Shown one piece after another: positions 22,810 to 30,359 of a stretch of 35,504 nt of DNA (position 1 is the stretch's first letter; each line of letters opens with the position of its first letter). The translations under genes and the position numbers were made by a program. The stretch spans positions 1 through 35,504 of the forward strand of contig QXXC01000043.1 in NCBI GenBank assembly GCA_009911305.1, given 5' to 3'. Source of the stretch: Clostridiaceae bacterium (GTDB lineage Bacteria; Bacillota; Clostridia; Lachnospirales; Lachnospiraceae). The notes under the pieces were generated by a model that saw only the letters and a program-made list of their open reading frames with translations, searched no databases and was not told where the DNA came from.

Positions 22810-25068
22810 CTATTCTTCTGTCTTCATTTCCCATTTCTGCCGATATAGTTCAGACCACCACCCATTTCGTTTTCTTGTGATCTCAAAATATCCGGCGACC
22901 GTCTCTATATTATCCAACAGGTTTCTCAGCTCCTGGATAATCATCTGCTTTGAAGACATGTCGTACGTATAGAAGTTCCCGATCTCAATAAAAAATACCG
23001 GAATCGCTATATTCTGGATATCCGGAGCCGTCAGCTCCGCTTCCACCTTCTGAAAACGATCCAGCGTTTCCACCACACGGGATCTGGTTTGTTCTGTCGC
23101 TTTTTTTATAACACCCGGCATAATCATGTTCAACTGAACGGTTCCTCTGTTTTGCTTCTGGCTTATAAGCATCATGTCAATTCCGATTGAATTTTTATTG
23201 GAGGTATGCGCTCCAGTCCTTGTCTCTGCCTGGACTGGATAGCATTCTTTCAGAACAAAGCCTGCGGTATAAATGCTTTCTAACACAGCCATCCAGCTAT
23301 CAAGGCTTTTATCGTGGAACGAGAATACTAAAAATCCTCCTGGTTTAACTTTCTTGTAACACTCAGAAAAAACCGCCGTTATGCCGTCTTTATAGTATCC
23401 AAAGTCCTTACCCGCAACCGGATTCACAATTATTTCATTTTTCTTTGGCGATAATTCCGTAGTAAAACCTATTTCGTCCGAAATGCTGCTTTGATAATTC
23501 CATACATGGAAAAAGTCAATCAGCTCCGAATACATGACATTTGCGCCATACGGAGGATCGGTCAGCACCAGATCGACCGATTCATCCGGAATGAATTCCA
23601 GGTTCCTGGAATCGGAACACCGAAGCAACGGATGAACGGAGTCAACCTGAGAAAAATCCGCAACCGGATACGCACGAACCGTGTCCTTACTTTCAACCTG
23701 TATGGAGCCATATCTTCCATTCGGAAGCTTCTTTGCCAGCAGATCATATATATGATCATTAAACCGCTTGCCGCGAAGGATTTTCCGGATCGTTTTATCA
23801 AATGTCCCTGTACCGAGCCTGGCTCCCCATACACAGTTTTCAACCGGCATTGCGATCGGGACATACGCATGGTTAAAAAAAATATTGCATATTTTATAAG
23901 CATTCTGCTGATACCTGCAGAACATATTATTCATTTCCAGCATCCCGGAAAATGCAAGCTGTAACCACAATTGCACGCTTTTATCACGAATCTCGTTAAT
24001 TGCCTGCAAAAGCAGGCCCAGGCACAGCAGTTGGCGGTCATTAAATAAATCGCGGAATTTTCTGTATCCGTGATTTAATATCTGATTTGTATTAAAACCA
24101 GCAGGTATATCCTGTTCCGGAACAGGCAATGAAGATTTAATCCGGTTATAATCAGCCATAGCTTTTTGCCGCAGCATCTGATCATCTGCATCAGGAGCCT
24201 TATAATCGTGAGCCTTACAATGAGGGCAATCGTATTCAATAGCTATGATATCCGTTAAAAAAGGATAGCCTGACCCGGATTCATACTCGGACAAAACCTT
24301 CTGTTCATGGCAGACAGGACACTCAAATACTCCATTTTTAATATAGCTGTCTTTCGGAGAATGAAGAACCCATCCGCAATCGCATTCATATTTGCCATGT
24401 TCCAATTTCGTTTTATGAAGCTTTCCACACTTTGGACAGACAATCGTAAACTCGTCTTTCTTATAGGCAATGACGAAACTGGAAAAAAATCTGTGCTCTT
24501 TGCAGCTCGATTCGGTTTTTGCCTTTTTTACGTGAAAGACATACATCCCGTCCGCTTTCTTCCCACAGCAGGGACATATTGTCTCATAGTAGCTTTTAAT
24601 CCTGCGGCCTACCGTTTTTTCTAATCTTTTAACAGCTCTGTTGACAGCGTCCTCATCCACAGGCTCTACCAGGGCTCTGGTCACAAAAAGGGACAGCGGC
24701 TGCAAATCATTTCCTATTACTTTGCAGCCGAATCTCAGAGCCTCGAATATCGCTGTTCCGCCACCCATAAACGGATCCAGCACCGTAATCGGTTCCTGTA
24801 AAGAACCTCTTTCAGAAGGCTTATAAAAGTCCTCATATAAATTGTCACGTTCGCCAGCCATAAAACCCAATAATGACATCCGGAAATTTGCGGTGATCCG
24901 CCTTGCAAAATACTTATGTATAAAAAATACCGGCTTCTTCCTGCTGGCTTCTTTTCTGGATGCCTGATACATTCGATCATATGGCATATCGGCTTTAAAC
25001 GATTGTTTATAATTCATGAATAACCTCAAGTCTTTTTCCGCATTGACTGGCATATGGACTGTAACCAT
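22810..25068 (-). CDS. DNA methyltransferase, alpha-order, with zinc-ribbon insertion
   Basis: This is the modification enzyme of the cassette, an S-adenosylmethionine-dependent amino-methyltransferase (N6-adenine or N4-cytosine). At 752 residues it is large for a type II enzyme. The SAM-binding motif I is TVLDPFMGGGTAIFEAL (DPFMGGGT, residues 98-105) and precedes the catalytic motif IV VLTDPPYGANVMYSE (TDPPYG, 503-508), so the order is of the alpha group with the target-recognition part between them. That middle region contains five Cys pairs (165-168, 211-214, 229-231, 250-253, 281-284) that look like zinc ribbons. FSFHDKSLDSW near the end fits motif VI-VIII. The start has AGGAGGAG upstream and a strong promoter of its own. 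Confidence 0.88.
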   Translation of the reverse strand: MVTVHMPVNAEKDLRLFMNYKQSFKADMPYDRMYQASRKEASRKKPVFFIHKYFARRITANFRMSLLGFMAGERDNLYEDFYKPSERGSLQEPITVLDPFMGGGTAIFEALRFGCKVIGNDLQPLSLFVTRALVEPVDEDAVNRAVKRLEKTVGRRIKSYYETICPCCGKKADGMYVFHVKKAKTESSCKEHRFFSSFVIAYKKDEFTIVCPKCGKLHKTKLEHGKYECDCGWVLHSPKDSYIKNGVFECPVCHEQKVLSEYESGSGYPFLTDIIAIEYDCPHCKAHDYKAPDADDQMLRQKAMADYNRIKSSLPVPEQDIPAGFNTNQILNHGYRKFRDLFNDRQLLCLGLLLQAINEIRDKSVQLWLQLAFSGMLEMNNMFCRYQQNAYKICNIFFNHAYVPIAMPVENCVWGARLGTGTFDKTIRKILRGKRFNDHIYDLLAKKLPNGRYGSIQVESKDTVRAYPVADFSQVDSVHPLLRCSDSRNLEFIPDESVDLVLTDPPYGANVMYSELIDFFHVWNYQSSISDEIGFTTELSPKKNEIIVNPVAGKDFGYYKDGITAVFSECYKKVKPGGFLVFSFHDKSLDSWMAVLESIYTAGFVLKECYPVQAETRTGAHTSNKNSIGIDMMLISQKQNRGTVQLNMIMPGVIKKATEQTRSRVVETLDRFQKVEAELTAPDIQNIAIPVFFIEIGNFYTYDMSSKQMIIQELRNLLDNIETVAGYFEITRKRNGWWSELYRQKWEMKTEE

Positions 25069-25091
25069 ATGTCTCCTCCTGAACAGAAGTT

Positions 25092-25120
25092 ATTCTATCA
25101 TCAAGCGTTCATGATGTCAA
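25092..25120 (-). promoter_or_regulatory. Strong promoter of the methyltransferase gene
   Basis: On the minus strand TTGACA (25115-25120) and TAGAAT (25092-25097) are spaced by 17 bases, leaving a short leader with AGGAGGAG before the start codon at 25068. No C-box is seen here, so the methyltransferase is expected to be made at once and constitutively after the cassette enters a cell. Confidence 0.75.
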
Positions 25121-25145
25121 TTTATACGAATTATTATTTATGTAG

Positions 25146-25159
25146 TTTCAGACACGCTC
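25146..25159. repeat. Solo end of the dispersed repeat, copy D
   Basis: TTTCAGACACGCTC is identical to the right end of copy A (6555-6568). No matching left end or interior was found nearby. It lies between the methyltransferase promoter and the terminator of the glycyl-radical operon, that is, at one edge of the restriction-modification cassette. Confidence 0.6.
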
Positions 25160-25163
25160 CGGC

Positions 25164-25212
25164 AAAAAACGGCTGCGCCTATCGGATATCCCATATCCGG
25201 CCAATGCAGCCT
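25164..25212 (-). terminator. Terminator of the glycyl-radical operon
   Basis: On the minus strand an outer stem GGCTGC/GCAGCC (25171-25176 with 25206-25211) encloses a perfect inner hairpin CGGATAT-CCC-ATATCCG (25183-25199), followed by six U (AAAAAA at 25164-25169). It begins 13 bases after the activase stop codon. Confidence 0.85.
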
Positions 25213-25224
25213 GTTCAGTATCGT

Positions 25225-26157
25225 TCATCCGCCCACGCGCACTCTCACACGCCCGGACATGCGGTTCATTTCCGCCTCAAGCTCCCTCATCTCCTCCGGA
25301 GCCGGGCTCACCGTTCCCTCCAGCCGGTAATCCAGCTTTAAATTGCGGTATGTCTCCATTCCCAGGCGGTGGTACGCAAGCAGCTCGATCTCCTCCACCC
25401 GTTTCAGCGGATCGCAGAATTCCACGGTCCTCCTTACATTTTCCGGATCATCATTCACTCCCGGTATCACCGGAATCCGGACATGGATGGAAACCGGGTA
25501 AGGGCCGGCGTCGATCCGTTTTAAGTTTTCCAGAATCAGGCGGTTATCCACGCCTGTGGCCGCTCGGTGGCGTTCCCCGTCCATCAGCTTCAGATCCGCA
25601 AACAGAAAATCCAGGCAGGGCAGCACGGCTTCCACCTGCTCCCAGCCTGCAAACAGGCTTGTCTCCATAGCGGTATGGATGCCGCGGGCGCGGCACTCCC
25701 TCATGGCCTCTGCCACAAACCCGGCCTGCTTAAGCGGTTCCCCGCCGCTGAAGGTCACGCCCCCGCCGGAGTGAAAGAAAAAGATCTCATCCTTTGCAAT
25801 CTCCTCTACCAGCGTTTCCACATCCATGTCCATGCCATACCTCTGCCAGGCATGGTTCGGGCATGTTTTTTCACACGCAAAGCAGAGACGGCATTGTTTT
25901 ATATCGCGCGCAGGGACGCCGTCCTGCATGCGGATCGCTCCGGCCGGGCAGGCCGCGGCGCATCTGCCGCAGCCCGTACACTGCCCGGCCCTGAAGCCGA
26001 TCTCATCCCCGCTGTGCTGTGATTCCGGCGTGGAACACCACAGACAGCTTAAGGGGCAGCCCTTTAAAAATACAACTGTCCGGAGCCCGTCCCCGTCATG
26101 CATGGACGATCGCTCAATCCGGAGCACACGGCCTGTCTGATTTCGTTTCTTTTCCAT
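25225..26157 (-). CDS. Glycyl-radical enzyme activating enzyme (radical SAM, PflA family)
   Basis: The 310-residue protein generates the glycyl radical on its partner enzyme using S-adenosylmethionine and a [4Fe-4S] cluster. The cluster motif is GCPLSCLWCSTPES with Cys34, Cys38 and Cys41 (CxxxCxxC). Two further ferredoxin-type cysteine groups follow, CTGCGRCAAACP and CRLCFACEKTCP, as in activases of CxE-type dehydratases and decarboxylases rather than of PFL itself. SGGGVTFSGGEPLKQ carries the SAM-binding GGEP. The ATG at 26157 (MEKKRNQTGRVLRIERSSMH) has GGGGAGGGG upstream; the in-frame extension upstream overlaps the previous gene and is not credible. It is last in the operon after the ProX-like gene, 17 bases downstream. 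Confidence 0.92.
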   Translation of the reverse strand: MEKKRNQTGRVLRIERSSMHDGDGLRTVVFLKGCPLSCLWCSTPESQHSGDEIGFRAGQCTGCGRCAAACPAGAIRMQDGVPARDIKQCRLCFACEKTCPNHAWQRYGMDMDVETLVEEIAKDEIFFFHSGGGVTFSGGEPLKQAGFVAEAMRECRARGIHTAMETSLFAGWEQVEAVLPCLDFLFADLKLMDGERHRAATGVDNRLILENLKRIDAGPYPVSIHVRIPVIPGVNDDPENVRRTVEFCDPLKRVEEIELLAYHRLGMETYRNLKLDYRLEGTVSPAPEEMRELEAEMNRMSGRVRVRVGG

Positions 26158-26174
26158 ATTCTCCCCTCCCCTGC

Positions 26175-26711
26175 CTACAGTGGGACAATCATGGCCCTGT
26201 GCGACGCGTGGGGAAGAAATACCTGAAGGAGCTGCTCTGTTTTTATACGGATATGCGTCGTATTGGCTCCGGGATTGCAAGCAAACCATTCCGCCTCTGC
26301 CACTTCTTTATCAATCACCACCTGAACCGCCCGATCCGGATCATTGAGCACGCCCATAACGGTCGCACTGCCAGGCGCCGTGCCAAGCTTTGCCTGCATG
26401 CTTTCCCCAGAGGCAAAAGATACCCTGGGGGCCCCGGTTCTCTCACAGAAGGTTTTTGTATCAAAATGCTTGCCGGCCGGGAGCACACACAGATAAAACA
26501 GCGTTTTTTTCCGGTTGCACAGCACAATCGTTTTTCGGATCTCAGCGCCCAGACGTTCGCCTATTTCCCCGCACTCCTCCATTGCCTCTATCGGATCATT
26601 ATCCACGCGCTGAAAGGGAATATTCAGCGTATGAAGCGCTTCATAGACTTTCATCTCCAGCTCCCCTCTCACATCCTCAGGGGCCTGATCGGTTATTTCA
26701 CTGATATACAT
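26175..26711 (-). CDS. YbaK/ProX family aminoacyl-tRNA deacylase-like protein
   Basis: The 178-residue protein belongs to the YbaK/ProX superfamily of trans-acting editing domains, which hydrolyse tRNA(Pro) charged wrongly with alanine or cysteine. Typical stretches are CGEIGERLGAEIRKTIVLCN (with the conserved catalytic-type Lys in RKTIVL), YLCVLPAGKHFDTKTFCERT, SFASGESMQAKLGTAPGSAT and VMGVLNDPDRAVQVVIDKEV. The GTAPGS loop fits the GxxPG motif. Near the end FACNPGANTTHIRI replaces the usual HPxxNTA. The ATG at 26711 has AAAGGAGTGAGG upstream; an in-frame extension would overlap the glycyl-radical enzyme gene. It lies between that enzyme and its activase, which is unusual and suggests a functional link (see findings). 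Confidence 0.88.
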   Translation of the reverse strand: MYISEITDQAPEDVRGELEMKVYEALHTLNIPFQRVDNDPIEAMEECGEIGERLGAEIRKTIVLCNRKKTLFYLCVLPAGKHFDTKTFCERTGAPRVSFASGESMQAKLGTAPGSATVMGVLNDPDRAVQVVIDKEVAEAEWFACNPGANTTHIRIKTEQLLQVFLPHASHRAMIVPL

Positions 26712-26763
26712 GGTCCTCACTCCTTTTTTGCAGTTCAGGCCGGCTGAACCGCTGTTTTTTATA

Positions 26764-29148
26764 TTACCCGCAGCTGCAGCCGTAAAGGGCCTTCTGTTCC
26801 GTCCTTCCGATAATTTCATCCTGAACGTCCCGGCCCAGCTCCGTAAAATACGCCGTGTAGCCGGCTACGCGCACCAGAAGACCCCTGTAGTCATCCGGCG
26901 TTTTCTGCGCCTTAAGAAGCGTCTCGCGGCTGATAACATTAAACTGCACATGGAACACGCCAAGGCTGCACATGCTTTTTAAAAGCGCCATCATCTGTGT
27001 GATTCCATTTTCACTGTTGAGCATCTCAGGCTCTACCTTCATATTTAAAAGGGTTCCCTGCACAAACCGGTCATGCGGCAGACGGGAAACGGATTTCAGC
27101 ACCGCGCCCGGTCCGTTGACGTCCGTGCCGCCATTGGGGCTGACGCCGTCCGCAAGCGGCTTCCAGGCGTTTCTTCCATAGGGAAGCGCGCCCACCTCCA
27201 GGCCGAACGGCGTATTGCCGGATACCGGAAGGATTCCAGGCGTCATGGTTCCGAATTTACTCCTGTAGCTCTCAATCTCATCTGCGATAAATGTAAACAT
27301 CTCGCCCGCGATCGCGTCAACCATCTCATTGTCATTTCCGTACTTCGGCGCGTCCTGACAGAGCTTCTGTACATCCTGAAAGCCTGCAAAATCAGCGTCC
27401 AGGGCCTTTACCAGCTTTTCCATGGGAACCTCTCCCGTGTCATAAACCAGCTTCTTTACCGCCGCCATACTGTTGATCAGATCCGCCACGCCGATCAGGA
27501 TAATGCCGTTTCCCGAATTATATTTCGCCCCGCCCCAGGCATAATCCTTACACCTCTCAATACATTCACAAAACGACAGAGAAAGCGCGGGTACCACGCG
27601 ATCCATACAGACATCGTCAATCACATGGCTCCCTTTTACCACGGCGCGGACCGCATAGCGGATCTGGGCCTTTACTGCCTCCTTAAACTCCTCATACGTC
27701 TTAAAGGAAGCGGGATCCCCGGTTTCGGCTGACACCTTTTCCCCGCTCTTGCGGTTTACGCCGTTCGTCATGGCAAATTCGATCATGCCTCCCAGATTGA
27801 TATCCGCCAGAGCAGTGTAATGGCGCAGCCTGCCCTCAAGGTTTGTCTCCACACAGCCGCAGGGGTTCCAGTCAAAGGCTTCCCGAAGAGGGATCCCTTT
27901 GTTCATCACCATGCGGATGCCGACATCATCGTTGTGGAATGCCGGGAAGCCGGCGCCTAAACGGATCAGCTCCACCACCTTGCGCAGGAAGCGGTTGGGG
28001 TTTTTCGCCAGGCTGTAGCGCACGGACAGGGACGGCTGATACAGCCTCACATCCATGGTCGCCTGCAGGATCAGATACGATAAGTCATTCACCGCGTCCT
28101 GGCCGGACGTCGTCACGCCGCCCACGCAGACATTCTGGAACATGGGGTATCCGGCCGCAAATTCCGCGGTTACTGCATCCTGGAACAGGCAGGGCTCCGA
28201 AAATTTGATCCACAGGCAGTCCAACAGCTCCTGAGCCTTTTCCTCTGTCAGGACTCCCTTCTCCAAATCCGCTCTGTAATACGGATAAAGGTACTGGTCC
28301 ATACGCCCCGGATTGTAGCTGGCCGCATTCTGTTCCATAAAAATGCTGATCTGGTAGAGATACAGGGACTGCAGCGCCTCATGGAAGGTTCTCGCCGGAT
28401 ATCTCGGCACATGGCGGCACGCTGACGCGATCGAAAGGAGTTCCGCCCGTCTCGCCTCATCCGGCTCCTGCCCGGCCAGGCGATCCGCCTCATCCGCATA
28501 GCGCTCTGCAAGGCTGCAGATGCCTTCCGCGGAGATCAGCATGGCCCTCAGATAATTCATTTTCTCAATATCGCCCGGAACCGTCTCGTCCAGCGTTTCC
28601 ATTTTCCGCCGGATCGTCCCGCAGATCGACTCAATCCCTTCCTCAATGATCTGGCGGTAGCCCGCCGTGGTCTCACCCCAGCCCCGCACGGCCTTGCGGT
28701 TAATATACACCTGGCCCGCGTCGCGAAGCTTCCTGCAGTCCTCCGGAATCTGCTTCAGCCATGCCTCATACGTGGAACGCCCCTCCCAGTACGGCTTAAT
28801 CACTCGTAAGAACATCTCCCTGTCTTCCGCGCGCAGGTAAAACGGATCATATTTCCTTGTGCTGATCGTATCCAGTTCCTCGTCCAGAATCGACCAGCAC
28901 GTATCTGCGCAGAGGATTCCGCCGCGCATCTTGCTGCCCGAACAGCCCACGATCAGCTCCTTCTCCCAGATTTTAACCGTTTTTTCACGGCACTGCTTCC
29001 GAAACGCCTTTGCCTTGCGGATGCATAAGGGTTCACCTCCTGTTTCCTTAAAACTCTCTGTCAGGATCCGGGCATTCTCCAGATCCATCTCCGGCGTGGT
29101 GTGAACTACCCGGTTCTTCATATATTCGATCCGATCCATATAGCTCAT
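26764..29148 (-). CDS. Glycyl-radical enzyme of the CxE (dehydratase/decarboxylase) type, substrate unknown
   Basis: This 794-residue enzyme is of the pyruvate formate-lyase superfamily. The catalytic Cys is in NPCGCVETN: Cys432 followed by Glu434, the GCVE pattern of glycerol, propanediol and hydroxyproline dehydratases, choline lyase and arylacetate decarboxylases, not the CC pair of PFL. The glycyl radical is Gly763 in RVAGYTAYFTELGRDVQDEI. Upstream parts such as QPSLSVRYSLAKNPNRFLRK and AGFPAFHNDDVGIRM form the substrate pocket in relatives. The pocket does not match trans-4-hydroxyproline dehydratase as I recall it. The C-terminus after IIGRTEQ is extended by KALYGCSCG with two cysteines. 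The activase is two genes downstream. The enzyme needs strict anaerobiosis. Confidence 0.93.
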   Translation of the reverse strand: MSYMDRIEYMKNRVVHTTPEMDLENARILTESFKETGGEPLCIRKAKAFRKQCREKTVKIWEKELIVGCSGSKMRGGILCADTCWSILDEELDTISTRKYDPFYLRAEDREMFLRVIKPYWEGRSTYEAWLKQIPEDCRKLRDAGQVYINRKAVRGWGETTAGYRQIIEEGIESICGTIRRKMETLDETVPGDIEKMNYLRAMLISAEGICSLAERYADEADRLAGQEPDEARRAELLSIASACRHVPRYPARTFHEALQSLYLYQISIFMEQNAASYNPGRMDQYLYPYYRADLEKGVLTEEKAQELLDCLWIKFSEPCLFQDAVTAEFAAGYPMFQNVCVGGVTTSGQDAVNDLSYLILQATMDVRLYQPSLSVRYSLAKNPNRFLRKVVELIRLGAGFPAFHNDDVGIRMVMNKGIPLREAFDWNPCGCVETNLEGRLRHYTALADINLGGMIEFAMTNGVNRKSGEKVSAETGDPASFKTYEEFKEAVKAQIRYAVRAVVKGSHVIDDVCMDRVVPALSLSFCECIERCKDYAWGGAKYNSGNGIILIGVADLINSMAAVKKLVYDTGEVPMEKLVKALDADFAGFQDVQKLCQDAPKYGNDNEMVDAIAGEMFTFIADEIESYRSKFGTMTPGILPVSGNTPFGLEVGALPYGRNAWKPLADGVSPNGGTDVNGPGAVLKSVSRLPHDRFVQGTLLNMKVEPEMLNSENGITQMMALLKSMCSLGVFHVQFNVISRETLLKAQKTPDDYRGLLVRVAGYTAYFTELGRDVQDEIIGRTEQKALYGCSCG

Positions 29149-29194
29149 ATAACATTTTCCTCCTTATTTCCTGCCGTCAGCAGCCAAAAGCGTT

Positions 29195-29296
29195 CATTGC
29201 AGCGCGCGGCGCAGTGGGCTGCGTTAAGTGAATTTGGCCCAAATATGCCGCAAAGCGGGGCGTGCAGATGGCGGGAATGATGTCTCAAACATGCTC
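29195..29296. repeat. MITE-like dispersed element, copy B
   Basis: The stretch GGGCTGCGTT, GGCCCAAATATGCCGC and GCAGATGGCGGGAATGAT matches the interior of copy A (6415-6568) in the same orientation. The right end TGTCTCAAACATGCTC (29281-29296) is a variant of the terminal repeat. A left terminal repeat is not evident, so this copy is probably 5'-truncated. It lies in the upstream region of the glycyl-radical enzyme gene, and may affect its promoter. No gene is seen in the 317-base gap. Confidence 0.65.
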
Positions 29297-29353
29297 TGAC
29301 TTAAGTGTAAACACAAGGGTGAAAAAAAGCTATAAATAGATTGACGGATAATA

Positions 29354-29384
29354 TAAAAATCCTGACATTTTTACAGTCAGGATT
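29354..29384 (-). terminator. Intrinsic terminator downstream of the PHP phosphatase gene
   Basis: AATCCTGAC (29358-29366) and GTCAGGATT (29376-29384) form a perfect 9-bp stem with a 9-base loop. On the minus strand it is followed by a run of five U and AU (from ATATAAAAA). It ends transcription of the phosphatase gene and separates it from the glycyl-radical operon. Confidence 0.85.
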
Positions 29385-29465
29385 CCAATTCGGTATTATA
29401 AGTTAAGGGGAATGGCGGGAAGGCCGCCAGCCCAAAAATACAATTCTGATACATACAGCCGCGCA

Positions 29466-30290
29466 TCATCCCAGATCCAGAATATCCAGTTCCCGGAAGC
29501 CGCCCCCCGGGGCCAGCGCGCAGACCCGCCTGAAGCCGCTCTCCCACGCCGCCTTAAGCGCCCTGTCAAAACCATATCCGATATTCTCCCTGCCATGGCT
29601 GTCCGAATTAATCATAATCCGCCCTCCCATGAGGTTTAACTCCTTCAGAAGGATACCTGACAGATACGGTTCGTCCCGGTATCCCCTGGAAATCGCCCCG
29701 GTATTCATCTCAAACGGAAGCCCTTCCCTGTTCAGGCGTCTCATCGCCGAAAGGGCCGGCTCCAGATAATCATCGCTTTTCTCGTCAAAATACCGGCCGC
29801 GCCCGTTAAACTTGGTCAGCAGATCAAAATGCCCGATCCAGTCGCAATGGGTTCGTTCAAAAACCCGAGCCTCTGTCTCAAAATAATCCCTCACAAATGC
29901 ATACCAGTCCCCGCCCCAGAGGCGCATCACCGCTTCCGAAAGCCGTTCCTCTGTATCGTCCACACACACATATTCCCCGTTTTTCAGCACACAGTGCGTG
30001 GAGCCAATCGCATAATCCGCCTCCTGCACCGGCCCCAGGCAGTCCAGCTCGACTCCGATATAGAGATTCATCCGCCCTGCATACGCCTCGCGCAGGCGGC
30101 GCAGCTCCTGTTTATACTCCTCAAACGCTTCGTCTCCCATCCCAAAGCCGGGATCGCAGAACGAAAAGTCCGCATGGCCCGATATGCCGAAATCCGTAAA
30201 GCCTTTCTGATAAGCGGCCTGCGCCATCTCCCGGGGAGTATTTCTCCCGTCGCAGAATGTCGTATGCGTGTGAAAATCTGCCCGCAGCAT
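29466..30290 (-). CDS. PHP-domain phosphatase, HisJ-type histidinol-phosphatase family
   Basis: The 274-residue protein has a PHP domain of the HisK/HisJ type, metal-dependent phosphoesterases that include L-histidinol-phosphate phosphatase. Metal-binding motifs are in order: DFHTHTTFCDGRNTPREM, GISGHADFSF, YIGVELDCLGP, IGSTHCVL, DWIGHFDLLTK and INSDSHGRENIG. All key histidines and aspartates seem present. No his biosynthesis genes are in the window, so the physiological substrate could be another phosphomonoester. The ATG at 30290 has AAAAGGTG upstream. The creatininase-family gene is 69 bases upstream on the same strand, so the two may share a message. Confidence 0.88.
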   Translation of the reverse strand: MLRADFHTHTTFCDGRNTPREMAQAAYQKGFTDFGISGHADFSFCDPGFGMGDEAFEEYKQELRRLREAYAGRMNLYIGVELDCLGPVQEADYAIGSTHCVLKNGEYVCVDDTEERLSEAVMRLWGGDWYAFVRDYFETEARVFERTHCDWIGHFDLLTKFNGRGRYFDEKSDDYLEPALSAMRRLNREGLPFEMNTGAISRGYRDEPYLSGILLKELNLMGGRIMINSDSHGRENIGYGFDRALKAAWESGFRRVCALAPGGGFRELDILDLG

Positions 30291-30359
30291 GCTTACACCT
30301 TTTCCTCTCTCCGTAACCCGCGCGGTCCCGGCCGCCTCTTCAGACAGGCTGTCTTCCTG

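Noticed and set aside
26764..29148. Assignment of the glycyl-radical enzyme as trans-4-hydroxyproline dehydratase (HypD)
   Set aside because: The GCVET motif and a ProX neighbour are suggestive, but the substrate-pocket stretch (QPSLSVRYS, FPAFHNDD) differs from that of HypD as I remember it, so only the CxE class is called.
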